Source: Clostridia bacterium
GTDB taxonomy: Bacteria; Bacillota; Clostridia; TANB77; UBA1234
Direction of reading: 5' to 3'
Assembly (NCBI GenBank): GCA_017469565.1
Contig: JAFUGC010000028.1
Coordinates: forward strand, 26,859 to 90,858
Length of the DNA: 64,000 nt
This document shows positions 43,393-52,268 of the stretch, piece by piece; positions within the stretch are counted from its first letter, which is position 1; each line of letters begins with the position of its first letter. The notes below the pieces were generated by a model. It did no database searches. It saw only the letters and a list, made by a program, of their open reading frames with translations, and was not told where the DNA came from. Made by a program: the position numbers and the translations under genes.

Positions 43393-44028
43393 ATGAATTA
43401 TTTATTGACTTTTTTAGAGGGATTTGCAAGTTTTATTTCTCCTTGCATCTTACCCATGGTGCCAATCTATATTTCTTATTTTGCAGGAAATTCAGAAAAT
43501 AAAAAGGGAAAAACGTTATTGCATGCCATTGCCTTTGTTCTTGGTTTCACATTAGCATTTGTGGCATTTGCAGTGCTAGCAAGTTCCCTTGGGGTTTTGC
43601 TTAGCTCAGCTACAAAATATATTAAAATTGTTTTTGGAATACTGATTATTCTTTTTGGGCTGAATTATCTGGGCATTTTTCGCATTGGTTTCTTGAATAG
43701 AAGCATTGCGCTGGAAACAGACCTCAAGAAGATGAATTTTGGAAAGGCTTTTTTATTTGGACTTTTGTTTTCTATTAGTTGGACACCTTGCGTGGGCGCT
43801 TTTTTATCATCTGCGCTATTATTGATTGCTAAACAGCAAGATATGCTAAAAGGGATTATTTTGATTTTGTTATATTCTATTGGTCTGGGAATTCCTTTTG
43901 TGATTTCTGCGTTGATTATTGAGAAACTGAAGAGTACCTTTGCATTCATTAAGAAACATTATGGGGTGATTCAAAAAATATCAGGAATCATTTTGATTGC
44001 AATGGGAATTTATGTGATATTTTTCTAG
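43393..44028 (+). CDS. ccdA: CcdA/DsbD-like thiol-disulfide membrane protein
   Basis: A 211-residue, six-helix protein of the CcdA/DsbD transmembrane family, which passes reducing power across the membrane. It has FISPCILPMVPIYISYF with the first conserved Cys and SISWTPCVGAFLSSALL with the second, each followed by Pro or Val as in the family. It is 13 bases upstream of a membrane-anchored thioredoxin, the probable partner. Confidence 0.9.
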   Translation: MNYLLTFLEGFASFISPCILPMVPIYISYFAGNSENKKGKTLLHAIAFVLGFTLAFVAFAVLASSLGVLLSSATKYIKIVFGILIILFGLNYLGIFRIGFLNRSIALETDLKKMNFGKAFLFGLLFSISWTPCVGAFLSSALLLIAKQQDMLKGIILILLYSIGLGIPFVISALIIEKLKSTFAFIKKHYGVIQKISGIILIAMGIYVIFF

Positions 44029-44041
44029 GAAGGGTGAAGAG

Positions 44042-44560
44042 ATGAAAAGCAAGTTAAGTGTGTTGGTTTTTATTGCCTTTTTTATCATTGGTCTGGTTGG
44101 GGCAAACTATGTTTTAAATCATTTTGATAATCTTCAAAATGATGTTTTAAGTAAGAATGATGGTAATCCGATGATGGATATACAAGAGGAGTCTTCCTCT
44201 GGAACTTCTACTGATATTTTTGATAGCAATAGTAATAACGTGTTGGATGAAGAAAGTGTGATAAAAGTAAATGCTGATAATTTTGAAGAGGAAGTTTTAA
44301 AGAGTACGCAAAAAGTGTTAGTTGATTTTTATGCAGATTGGTGTGAGCCTTGTAACTTACTCTCACCACTTGTAGCAGAGGTTGCAAAAGAACATAGTGA
44401 CGTTAAATTTGTGAAAGTGGATACAGATGAAAACGAAAAGCTTGCTAATCAGTATGGAGTTGTTTATATTCCTACATTAGTTTTGATAGAAAATGGAGAT
44501 GTAGTGAATAGGTCGGTAGGATATATTGAAAAAGCGGAAATTGAAAACTTGATTAAATAG
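44042..44560 (+). CDS. Membrane-anchored thioredoxin-like protein
   Basis: A 172-residue protein with an N-terminal membrane helix (LSVLVFIAFFIIGLVGANYVL), a Ser/Asp linker and a thioredoxin domain from about residue 75. The active site is WCEPC in DFYADWCEPCNLLSPLV, with FVKVDTDEN and the cis-Pro segment GVVYIPTLVLIENG. The extracytoplasmic thioredoxin probably receives electrons from the CcdA-like neighbour to reduce exported disulfides. Confidence 0.92.
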   Translation: MKSKLSVLVFIAFFIIGLVGANYVLNHFDNLQNDVLSKNDGNPMMDIQEESSSGTSTDIFDSNSNNVLDEESVIKVNADNFEEEVLKSTQKVLVDFYADWCEPCNLLSPLVAEVAKEHSDVKFVKVDTDENEKLANQYGVVYIPTLVLIENGDVVNRSVGYIEKAEIENLIK

Positions 44561-44605
44561 ATGAAATTGTTTTTTTATGAAAGGTGAAATAGGAGTTGTT
44601 CATGT

Positions 44606-45538
44606 ATGATAAATACGTTTCATGAAATCATTCAAGAAATATGTGATGAGAATCAAATTCGATATAGTTTTTTATCCAAAGATTGGGTTATTATGCTAGA
44701 AAAAGAGGGAAAGACTAGATTTATTGCAGGATATAAATTTGATTTAAACTCTCACGGTATTGGATTAGTTGCAGATGATAAATATGCTTTATATGAAGTG
44801 TTAAAAAGTAAGAAAATTCCTGTGATTGAGCATAACATTGTTTATCGTCCAACAAATCATTTGGATTATGCTATTGGCTGTAATTCGTATGAATATGTCA
44901 AAGAATATTTTCTAAAAAATCATCAACATATTGTCATAAAACCTAACGATGGCAGTTGTGGTAAAAATGTGTTTCATGTTACTAACATCAATGAAATAGA
45001 TGCCATTCTAGATAAAATTTTTGTGAAGCATTATTCTATTAGTATTTGTCCTTTTTATGATATCAAACATGAATATCGAGCAATTATGCTAAATGGAGAA
45101 TTGGAACTATTATATGCCAAATACTTGCCTGTTGTGGTAGGAGATGGGACAAAAACTATAAGACAATTATTGGTGGAGTGGAATCATAATTATTTCATAG
45201 ATAAATTGAAGGATGATAAGTATGATAAGGTTCTTCCGGCAGGAGAAAAATTTGAATATAACTGGAAGTTTAACTTATCTCAAGGGTCTATTGCTAGAAA
45301 AGTAGAAGATCCATTATTGGCAACAAAAATCACTACCCTTGCCCAGAGGGTTTGTAAAGAAATCGATATTAGATTCGGCAGTATTGATATCATTGAAACC
45401 GCAAAGGGAGAGCTATTTGTCTTGGAGGTCAATAGTGGTGTCATGACAGAGGGATATCTTAACCTTCATAAGGAAGAATATCCAGTGGTTAAGAAGATTT
45501 ATCAAAAGGCCATTGAAAGCTTATTCCTTGAAAAATAA
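44606..45538 (+). CDS. ATP-grasp superfamily ligase
   Basis: A 310-residue ATP-grasp enzyme, a family that joins a carboxylate to an amine through an acyl-phosphate. It shows the lid and P-loop region HIVIKPNDGSCGKNVFHV near residue 112, a catalytic KHEYRAIML arm, and the metal-binding end ELFVLEVNSGVMTEGY near 270. It resembles RimK or cyanophycin-synthetase-type ligases more than biotin carboxylase. The start is GTTTCATG-adjacent ATG at 44606, with GGAGTTG upstream. No substrate is indicated by neighbours. Confidence 0.8.
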   Translation: MINTFHEIIQEICDENQIRYSFLSKDWVIMLEKEGKTRFIAGYKFDLNSHGIGLVADDKYALYEVLKSKKIPVIEHNIVYRPTNHLDYAIGCNSYEYVKEYFLKNHQHIVIKPNDGSCGKNVFHVTNINEIDAILDKIFVKHYSISICPFYDIKHEYRAIMLNGELELLYAKYLPVVVGDGTKTIRQLLVEWNHNYFIDKLKDDKYDKVLPAGEKFEYNWKFNLSQGSIARKVEDPLLATKITTLAQRVCKEIDIRFGSIDIIETAKGELFVLEVNSGVMTEGYLNLHKEEYPVVKKIYQKAIESLFLEK

Positions 45539-45541
45539 AGA

Positions 45542-45570
45542 TTGAAATTTATGTAAACGCATGATATAAT
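45542..45570 (+). promoter_or_regulatory. Promoter of hypothetical gene
   Basis: TTGAAA (45542-45547), 17-base spacer, TATAAT (45565-45570) preceded by TGA. Confidence 0.62.
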
Positions 45571-45637
45571 CTGCTTGTTAAGGTAACATTTGTATGTTAA
45601 TTTCCTGTTTGAACGAATGAGAGATAGGAGGAGTAGC

Positions 45638-46447
45638 ATGTGTAAAGGCAGAGAAAATCTTTTTGTCAGTCGGATGGAATCTTGTTTGGAGGAAACAATA
45701 GGAAAGGGATATTTGGGAAAGCCCTGTGCAAAAAGGATTAAACCCCTTATTCAGGATTTTTATGAAAAATGCGTACACTATGTTGAGATGTGGTTTGGAA
45801 CAGATGTCTGCTGGCATTTTGAAGGTATTTTTGATATTACCAAATATCTGGCAGCGAATACTAGGGATTATCAAAAACTGTCGGATGCTGATTTTGAGTC
45901 TTTGAAAAAAATCTTCTCTGAATTGGATAGTCTCTTGGAAGAGACTGACAATACTGCATGGGCGTGTAGAACAAATCTGAACTGTGATAGGATGATTGAT
46001 TTTCGGTATAAGATTAGTTGTCTTAGTGAAATGATTTGCAAAAATATGGCTGGTATGCATGATTCAGAAGAGGACCATCAGCATTATCGAGATGGAATGA
46101 TTTTTCAAAACTATGAGAATCTCTGGAAAGTGATTCATCGCGTGAATACGGATTGGTTGGAACTTTGTCATAGAGGCTTTTCACTCAAATTGTTTTATTC
46201 TTTTTGGGATTCTTTCCAATATGATAGACAAAATGGTACGGAAAAGTTGGAAGATGAAAAGTTTCAGATGTTTATGGATGTATTAGATGGCAAAATGAAA
46301 GTGGTACCTGTTTATCAGTATATGCCAATCTCTTATCAAGTGGTGGATAAAGAGTTTGAGGGACATATTGTCACGGAAACAGAATATCAAAATAATTATC
46401 AGACATATTGCATGCAATCAGGAAATATGAATGGGGACGCTTGTTAA
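45638..46447 (+). CDS. Hypothetical protein, unrecognised
   Basis: A 269-residue soluble protein I do not recognise. It is rich in Cys, Trp and Tyr, with a Cys-containing N-terminus (MCKGRENLFVSRMESCLEE), HYVEMWFGTDVCWHFEGIF near 45, and ICKNMAGMHDSEEDHQHYRDG near 130, whose His cluster could bind metal (speculative). Composition looks slightly less AT-rich than its neighbours, a possible sign of acquisition. The ATG at 45638 follows TAGGAGGAG. It stands alone, with no apparent terminator. Confidence 0.72.
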   Translation: MCKGRENLFVSRMESCLEETIGKGYLGKPCAKRIKPLIQDFYEKCVHYVEMWFGTDVCWHFEGIFDITKYLAANTRDYQKLSDADFESLKKIFSELDSLLEETDNTAWACRTNLNCDRMIDFRYKISCLSEMICKNMAGMHDSEEDHQHYRDGMIFQNYENLWKVIHRVNTDWLELCHRGFSLKLFYSFWDSFQYDRQNGTEKLEDEKFQMFMDVLDGKMKVVPVYQYMPISYQVVDKEFEGHIVTETEYQNNYQTYCMQSGNMNGDAC

Positions 46448-46503
46448 GGGCGTCTCTTTTTGTTCTGATTCATGCTTGTTTAGGAGCAACTTTTTCTTTT
46501 CAC

Positions 46504-46531
46504 TTGCATATATTTGAAATTAGGATATAAT
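46504..46531 (+). promoter_or_regulatory. glmS promoter
   Basis: TTGCAT (46504-46509), 16-base spacer, TATAAT (46526-46531). Confidence 0.6.
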
Positions 46532-46573
46532 AAATCTAGGCTAACCAAGAATATTTTAAGGAGGGTAGGGTGT

Positions 46574-46743
46574 ATTATTTTAGCGCATGGACAAAGGAAA
46601 GGAGGAAAATGATTTCCTTTGTTGACGAGGTTAGGGCTTATCGAATAATCAGCGGATGGTCCTACGGCATACTTACTGTCGTTAAGTACTGGCAAAAACA
46701 CATGGTGACATGTGAACAGATACAGTATGAGTAGTTGTTAGCC
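46574..46743 (+). ncRNA. glmS ribozyme (glucosamine-6-phosphate activated)
   Basis: The leader of glmS has the conserved ribozyme core: TATTTTAGCGC with the cleavage site before AGCGC, TTGACGAGGTTAGGGCTTATCGA, ATCAGCGGATGGTCC, and AAGTACTGGCAAAAACACATGG near the 3' end. Glucosamine-6-phosphate triggers self-cleavage and lowers glmS mRNA. A helix outside the core, GGCTAAC (46539) with GTTAGCC (46737), would close the whole element. Confidence 0.92.
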
Positions 46744-46781
46744 AAATAAATGATAATTTAATACAGAGAGGAGATTTTATC

Positions 46782-48590
46782 ATGTGTGGCATCGTGGGAT
46801 ACATAGGCAGTAAAAGCGCAGAAAATGTTTTAATTTCTGGGCTTAGAAGGCTTGAGTATAGAGGTTATGATTCATGTGGCATAGCAACGATTCATGATGG
46901 TAAGTTTGCGGTTAGTAAAACAACCAAAAGAATTGATGATTTGGAATCGAATTTGAAAGAGGATGTGAGTACGATTGGTATTGGGCATACAAGGTGGGCA
47001 ACTCATGGGGCAGCAACCATCGCAAATGCACACCCTCATGTTAGTAACTCTGAAAAATTTATCGTTGTTCATAATGGAATTATCGAAAATTATGTTGCAC
47101 TAAAAGAGTTATTAAAGGAGAAAGGATTCCAGTTTTATTCGGATACAGATACAGAGGTAATCCCAAACTTAATTGAAATGAATTATGACGGAGATTTATT
47201 AAAAGCTGTCAAAAAGACAACCGATATGTTAGAGGGCAGTTTTGCACTTGGCATTTTGGATAAAGATGATTCATCTACACTTGTGGCAACAAGAAGAAAT
47301 AGTCCGCTCATTATTGGAGTGGGGGAAGGTGAGAATTTTATTGCATCTGATTTTTCTGCTATTGTCAAGTATACAAATCAAATTGATATTTTAGAAAATG
47401 ATCAGTTTGCGGTATTGAAGAAAGATGAAGTTGATTTTTATGATAATGATTTAAAAGAATATCATTTAGAGTCCCAAAGGGTAGATATTAGTGATGAAGA
47501 TATTGAAAAAAATGGTTATTCGCATTACATGCTAAAGGAAATTCATGAAAATACTAGCACAATCAAGAATACATTAGACCATTATATTTCTGGTGATCAA
47601 ATCTGTTTTGATCTTCAGCTATCAGAGGAAGAATTAGAAAATATCCAGCAGATTCATATTGTGGCATGCGGAACCGCTACTCATGCTGGTTTGAACGGAA
47701 AAAATATCATTGAAAAATTGGCAAGAATTCCGGTAAATGTTGTAGCAGCATCGGAATTCCGCTATCAAAATCCAATTTTATCTCCAAATGATCTAGTCAT
47801 TTTTATTAGTCAGTCAGGGGAAACAGCGGATACCATAGCATCGATTGAACTTGTGAAAGAAAGAGGTGTTAAGTTTCTTTCTATTGTGAATGTACCAAAT
47901 AGCACGATTGATAGAATGAGTGAAAATGTATTATTCACAAAGGCGGGGCCTGAGATTGCAGTTGCTTCTACAAAGGCTTATGTGGCACAGGTTTGCGTTT
48001 TGGATTTGTTTGCCATATTCTTGGCAGATAAATTGCATAGAGCGGATAGAAGATTTTTACAGGAGCTTTTGGATGAATTAAAAAATATTCATACGAAAGT
48101 AGAAATGGTGCTAGAAGAGGATGATCAATATTTGGCTTATGCGAAGAAAATAGTTGGTGATAAAGATATTTTCTATTTGGGCAGAGGTGTTGATTATTAC
48201 ACAGCCCAAGAAGGGTCATTGAAACTAAAAGAAATTTCGTATATTCATTCGGAAGCCATGCAACTTGGTGAATTAAAACATGGTTCTATTGCTCTCATGG
48301 AAAAAGGAATTCATACCATTGTTTTGTGTACAGAGGAAAGCTTAGTGGGGAAAGTGATTAGCAATATCAAAGAAATTAAGGCACGTGATGCAGAGGTACT
48401 TTTGGTTAGTAACCTAAATATCACGGAGGAAGTTTATGATGATATGATTCATCTGCCAGCAGTGAATGAATTGCTTTCTCCTATCGTTGCAGTTATTCCG
48501 TTGCAACTGATTGCCTATCATGTGGCTGTATTGAAAAATTTAGATGTAGATAAGCCAAGAAACTTGGCAAAATCGGTTACAGTTGAGTAG
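46782..48590 (+). CDS. glmS: Glutamine-fructose-6-phosphate aminotransferase
   Basis: A 602-residue GlmS that makes glucosamine-6-phosphate, the entry point for cell-wall amino sugars. The N-terminal glutaminase domain starts with the nucleophile Cys as MCGIVGYIGSK, with IGHTRWATHGAAT. The two SIS sugar-isomerase domains contain ACGTATHAG, ISQSGETADTIASI and a YIHSEAMQLGELKHG segment. It ends in the usual PRNLAKSVTVE. The ribozyme leader makes it feedback-controlled by its product. Confidence 0.97.
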   Translation: MCGIVGYIGSKSAENVLISGLRRLEYRGYDSCGIATIHDGKFAVSKTTKRIDDLESNLKEDVSTIGIGHTRWATHGAATIANAHPHVSNSEKFIVVHNGIIENYVALKELLKEKGFQFYSDTDTEVIPNLIEMNYDGDLLKAVKKTTDMLEGSFALGILDKDDSSTLVATRRNSPLIIGVGEGENFIASDFSAIVKYTNQIDILENDQFAVLKKDEVDFYDNDLKEYHLESQRVDISDEDIEKNGYSHYMLKEIHENTSTIKNTLDHYISGDQICFDLQLSEEELENIQQIHIVACGTATHAGLNGKNIIEKLARIPVNVVAASEFRYQNPILSPNDLVIFISQSGETADTIASIELVKERGVKFLSIVNVPNSTIDRMSENVLFTKAGPEIAVASTKAYVAQVCVLDLFAIFLADKLHRADRRFLQELLDELKNIHTKVEMVLEEDDQYLAYAKKIVGDKDIFYLGRGVDYYTAQEGSLKLKEISYIHSEAMQLGELKHGSIALMEKGIHTIVLCTEESLVGKVISNIKEIKARDAEVLLVSNLNITEEVYDDMIHLPAVNELLSPIVAVIPLQLIAYHVAVLKNLDVDKPRNLAKSVTVE

Positions 48591-48611
48591 AAAAGCAAGG
48601 AGGAAAAGAAG

Positions 48612-49286
48612 ATGCAAAATGTTACTATACCGGAATTATTCGATTTGGATAAAACTATTGCCAAGGAGCTGTTTGTAGATAAAACATATCCGTGGGAAGT
48701 TTTAGCACATATCAAAGAATACATCATGGCGCTTGGAAAGCGTTTGCCAGCAGATAAATTTGAAGAGGTAGAAGAGAATGTCTGGATTGCAAAATCTGCG
48801 GTTGTTTTTGAGAGTGCTTATATTGCAGGTCCTTGTATTATTGATGAAGGAGCAGAAATCAGGCATTCGGCATTTATTCGTGGTAGTGCTATTATAGGAA
48901 AAAATTGTGTGGTTGGAAATTCTACAGAATTAAAAAATGCGATTCTTTTTGATAATGTGCAAGTTCCTCATTTTAATTATGTGGGAGATTCTATTCTTGG
49001 CTTCAAATCTCACATGGGAGCAGGGGCGGTTACTAGCAATGTGAAAAGTGATAAAACATTAGTTACCGTAAAGGATATGACATCTCATGAAAAAATAGAA
49101 ACCGGTCTTAAGAAATTTGGTGCCATGCTTGGGGACCATGTAGAGGTTGGATGTAATAGCGTGCTTTGTCCAGGCAGTGTGATTGGAAGAAATACGAATA
49201 TTTATCCAACAAGCATGGTGAGAGGCGTGATAGCGGCAAATTCCATTTATAAGAATAAGACGGAGATTGTGGACAAAAAAGGATGA
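48612..49286 (+). CDS. Left-handed beta-helix acetyltransferase-like protein
   Basis: A 224-residue protein with hexapeptide repeats typical of left-handed beta-helix acyltransferases (VFESAYIAGPCIIDEGAEIRH, AIIGKNCVVGNSTELKN, LGDHVEVGCNSVLCPGSVIG), resembling the C-terminal half of GlmU. Here it is placed between glmS and glmM without a nucleotidyltransferase domain. A role as glucosamine-1-phosphate acetyltransferase is likely from context, with the pyrophosphorylase step elsewhere. The N-terminal about 60 residues are a helical extension. Ribosome binding site AAGGAGG, 21 bases after glmS. Confidence 0.8.
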   Translation: MQNVTIPELFDLDKTIAKELFVDKTYPWEVLAHIKEYIMALGKRLPADKFEEVEENVWIAKSAVVFESAYIAGPCIIDEGAEIRHSAFIRGSAIIGKNCVVGNSTELKNAILFDNVQVPHFNYVGDSILGFKSHMGAGAVTSNVKSDKTLVTVKDMTSHEKIETGLKKFGAMLGDHVEVGCNSVLCPGSVIGRNTNIYPTSMVRGVIAANSIYKNKTEIVDKKG

Positions 49287-49305
49287 AATTAGGAAGGAGT
49301 ATTTT

Positions 49306-50661
49306 ATGGGAAGATTGTTTGGAACAGATGGTGTGAGGGGAATTGCTAATAAGGATTTAACCCCAGAGCTTGCTATGAATTTAGGAAGAGCAGCAGCAAT
49401 GGTGCTATCTAGCAATGCAAGACGTAGACCACTTTTTGTTATTGGAATGGATACAAGAATATCGTCAGAAATGTTATCATCGTCCATTACTGCAGGACTT
49501 TGCAGTGTGGGAGCAGATGTCTTAGTTTTGGGAGTGGTACCAACTCCAGCTGTTGCCTATTTGATTGGAAAGTATAAGGCAGATGCAGGAGTAATGATTT
49601 CAGCATCGCATAATTCAGCAGAATATAATGGAATCAAGATGTTTAGTGGAGATGGATACAAGCTTCCAGATGAACTAGAGGAGCAGATAGAAGATATCGT
49701 GTTAAATGATAGAAAAGCAGAAGAGACTTATCTTGGAGAAAATGTAGGAAAAGTTACTTATATGACAACTGCCAAGAAGGACTATATTGATCATTTAAAG
49801 AGCACTCTTCCTAATTCGCTAGATGGGTTAAAAATTGCAGTTGACTGTGCAAATGGCAGTGCGAGTGTGACTGCCAAAGATTTAATGGAACAGTTAGGAG
49901 CAGAGGCTACCATTCTTTATAGTGAGCCAGATGGAATCAACATCAATGAAAAATGTGGTTCTACACATATTGAAGCATTATCAAAATATGTTGTGGAAAA
50001 TAAGATGGATTTGGGTGTTGCGTTTGATGGCGATGCTGACAGGTGTCTTTGTGTGGATGAGAATGGTGATTTAATAGACGGTGACCAAATCATGGCTATC
50101 TGTGCACACGATATGCAAGAAAGAGGTAGGCTTGCTAAGAATACAGCGATAGGTACCATTATGACAAACTTAGGCTTTATTAAGTTTTGTGAGGCCAATA
50201 ATATGAACTTTATTGCCACAAAGGTTGGAGATAAGTTTGTATTAGAGGAAATGCTTTTGGAGGAATATAATTTTGGTGGAGAGCAGTCGGGACACATTAT
50301 CTTTAGAGATTTTGCCACTACGGGTGATGGAGAACTGACAGCCATTCAACTATTGAGCCTTGTAAAAAGGTCTGGAAAAAAGCTATCAGAACTTGCCAAT
50401 ATTATGAAAAAATACCCGCAAGTATCTATTAATGTTGAAGTTTCTAAAGAGGCAAAGGTGAAGTTCTATACCAATAATATTGTCAAAGAAGCCATAGAAA
50501 ATGCAAAACAAAGACTTGCAGATAAGGGAAGAATTGTGGTAAGACCTTCTGGCACGGAGCCAAAGATTAGAGTAATGGTAGAGTGTAATGAAGAAAAACT
50601 CATGAATGAAGTGGCAGAAGAAGTTGCCGAGATTATCCAAAAAGAGTTAGGTAACAAATAG
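49306..50661 (+). CDS. glmM: Phosphoglucosamine mutase GlmM
   Basis: A 451-residue alpha-D-phosphohexomutase converting glucosamine-6-phosphate to glucosamine-1-phosphate. The start MGRLFGTDGVRGIAN is diagnostic. The phosphoserine loop is ISASHNSAEYNGIK near residue 100, the metal loop DGDADRC near 242, and the sugar-binding GGEQSGHIIF near 325. The C-terminal phosphate loop is RPSGTEPKIRVM. The ATG at 49306 follows GAAGGAG; an upstream in-frame ATG is inside the preceding gene. Confidence 0.96.
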   Translation: MGRLFGTDGVRGIANKDLTPELAMNLGRAAAMVLSSNARRRPLFVIGMDTRISSEMLSSSITAGLCSVGADVLVLGVVPTPAVAYLIGKYKADAGVMISASHNSAEYNGIKMFSGDGYKLPDELEEQIEDIVLNDRKAEETYLGENVGKVTYMTTAKKDYIDHLKSTLPNSLDGLKIAVDCANGSASVTAKDLMEQLGAEATILYSEPDGININEKCGSTHIEALSKYVVENKMDLGVAFDGDADRCLCVDENGDLIDGDQIMAICAHDMQERGRLAKNTAIGTIMTNLGFIKFCEANNMNFIATKVGDKFVLEEMLLEEYNFGGEQSGHIIFRDFATTGDGELTAIQLLSLVKRSGKKLSELANIMKKYPQVSINVEVSKEAKVKFYTNNIVKEAIENAKQRLADKGRIVVRPSGTEPKIRVMVECNEEKLMNEVAEEVAEIIQKELGNK

Positions 50662-50738
50662 AAGCATCGTATAATATCGTATAATAAAGAAAATTTTGGT
50701 AATAATACCTCTAGATGAGAAATCTGGAGGTGTTTTTT

Positions 50739-51587
50739 ATGAATTTTATCAAAAAATATAAAGCTGAAATATTAGTGAGTGTAGGTGCATTACTGGCTGG
50801 AGTGCTATCATTTTTTATTACACTAAGTGTCTATCCCGTCAATCCGTCCAATGATTTTGGAAACAATGTGACATTCAGTGATGATGAGGTAAGGGTTGCC
50901 AAAAATGAAATAAAAGTTCCGGTGGTGGGTGAAAATAAAGAAAATGCTAAAAATCATGATGATGCTTTAGAAGAGGATATTGCAAGTGGACAAACCGTGA
51001 TAGAAGAGGCAGATATGGAATTAACGAGTGGGGAGATACTGGTTGTGGTAAATGAACTTGCAATGGAAGAAAGGGAAATTGAGAGTACTCCTAATCAAAT
51101 AGAAGAAATACAACAGGCAGAGATTCAAGAAGTGGTGGTTGCTAAAGAGGAAGAACCTGCTAATGATATGATTGAAGCGATTTCCAAAAATGCGGAGATA
51201 ACGATTGGACTACCAATTAGTGGAGATATCATTTTAGAATTTGCAAAAGATAAATTAGTATACTCTGAGACATTGGAAGAATGGATTACGCATGATGGTA
51301 TCGATATTGCTGGCAATGTAGCAGACCCTGTAAAAGCAGTACTTGCAGGGACTGTAGAAAGTATCAAGATGGATCCTAGGTATGGAAATACCATTATCAT
51401 CAGACACAATGATCACTTGAAAACGGTATATGCAAATGTATCCACATTGGATTTAGTATATGCAGGAAAAGAAGTGGAGGAAGGAGAAATCATTTCCGGT
51501 GTTGGAGCAGGTTTTGGATTTGAAAGCAAGGAGGGGCCGCATGTGCATTTTGAAGTGATAGAGTCTGGGCAAGTAAGGGAACCATAA
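50739..51587 (+). CDS. M23-family (LytM) protein, SpoIIQ-like
   Basis: A 282-residue exported protein with an N-terminal membrane helix (ILVSVGALLAGVLSFFITLSV), an acidic linker of about 130 residues, and a C-terminal M23 domain. The zinc ligands of active LytM enzymes are present: His and Asp in THDGIDIA, and HVHFEV near the end. The IIRHNDHLKTVYANVS loop resembles SpoIIQ, which links mother cell and forespore membranes during sporulation, and clostridial SpoIIQ keeps these ligands. The ATG at 50739 follows GGAGGTG. A terminator follows. Confidence 0.8.
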   Translation: MNFIKKYKAEILVSVGALLAGVLSFFITLSVYPVNPSNDFGNNVTFSDDEVRVAKNEIKVPVVGENKENAKNHDDALEEDIASGQTVIEEADMELTSGEILVVVNELAMEEREIESTPNQIEEIQQAEIQEVVVAKEEEPANDMIEAISKNAEITIGLPISGDIILEFAKDKLVYSETLEEWITHDGIDIAGNVADPVKAVLAGTVESIKMDPRYGNTIIIRHNDHLKTVYANVSTLDLVYAGKEVEEGEIISGVGAGFGFESKEGPHVHFEVIESGQVREP

Positions 51588-51606
51588 TTTTTTAAAAAGA
51601 ATACTT

Positions 51607-51637
51607 GAGTGCATTCCAATATGGGAATGCACTTTTT
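51607..51637 (+). terminator. Rho-independent terminator
   Basis: AGTGCATTCC (51608) pairs with GGGAATGCACT (51623), then TTTT. Confidence 0.85.
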
Positions 51638-51659
51638 CTAATGAATTTATGTTTTTTCA

Positions 51660-51704
51660 TTGACAAATGTTCTCAACCATACTATAATGTTAACCGGAGT
51701 TAAC
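51660..51704 (+). promoter_or_regulatory. Promoter with adjacent GTTAAC palindrome (probable operator)
   Basis: TTGACA (51660-51665), 17-base spacer, TATAAT (51683-51688). GTTAAC-CGGA-GTTAAC (51689-51704) begins at the next base, over the transcription start, where a repressor would block. Confidence 0.65.
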
Positions 51705-51764
51705 AAGCCCGAAATAACTTTATTTTCAGGATATTGATTGGAAAGATAGAAAGAGGTAAAAGAA

Positions 51765-52223
51765 ATGATTTCAAAATCAAATGAGGAATATCTGAAAACG
51801 ATGTATATTTTACAAAAGCAATTAGGAAATATACGCGTTACGGATATTGCCAATAAAATGAATTGCTCAAAACCTAGTGTGAATAAGGCTTTGAATAACT
51901 TAAAAGATAGTGGCTTAATCCTGTATGAAACGTATGGACCTATTGAACTGACAAAAGAGGGAGAAGAACTGGCTAAAAAAATTCTAGAGGCGTATGATAT
52001 TGTTTATGTTTTTCTGAAAGATGTGTTGAACATGGAAGAAAGCATTGCAAAAGAAGACGCGGAAAGAATGAAATCGTCTATAACGGATGATACTATTAAT
52101 AGCCTGGCAAAATATGTACATAAAGTGCTGGATTTAGGCAGTTTAGATTGTGATTATGATGTGAATAAGGAATTATGCAGGTCATGTGTCAGAAGAGTAA
52201 GAACTGTGGTGCACAATCAATAG
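51765..52223 (+). CDS. DtxR/MntR-family metal-dependent regulator
   Basis: A 152-residue transcription factor of the DtxR/MntR family. The winged helix-turn-helix (NEEYLKTMYILQKQLGNIRVTDIANKMNCSKPSVNKALNNL, given as landmarks) is followed by a dimerisation region (GEELAKKILEAYDIVYVFLKDVLN) and a Cys-containing C-terminus (CRSCVRRVRTV). It lies 45 bases ahead of sufC with no promoter between, so it probably regulates the suf operon, or itself, in response to iron or manganese. The sensing metal cannot be told from sequence. Confidence 0.85.
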   Translation: MISKSNEEYLKTMYILQKQLGNIRVTDIANKMNCSKPSVNKALNNLKDSGLILYETYGPIELTKEGEELAKKILEAYDIVYVFLKDVLNMEESIAKEDAERMKSSITDDTINSLAKYVHKVLDLGSLDCDYDVNKELCRSCVRRVRTVVHNQ

Positions 52224-52268
52224 TAATGACTGTTATGTAAGGGATATGAGAAAAAGGAGAGAATCAAA

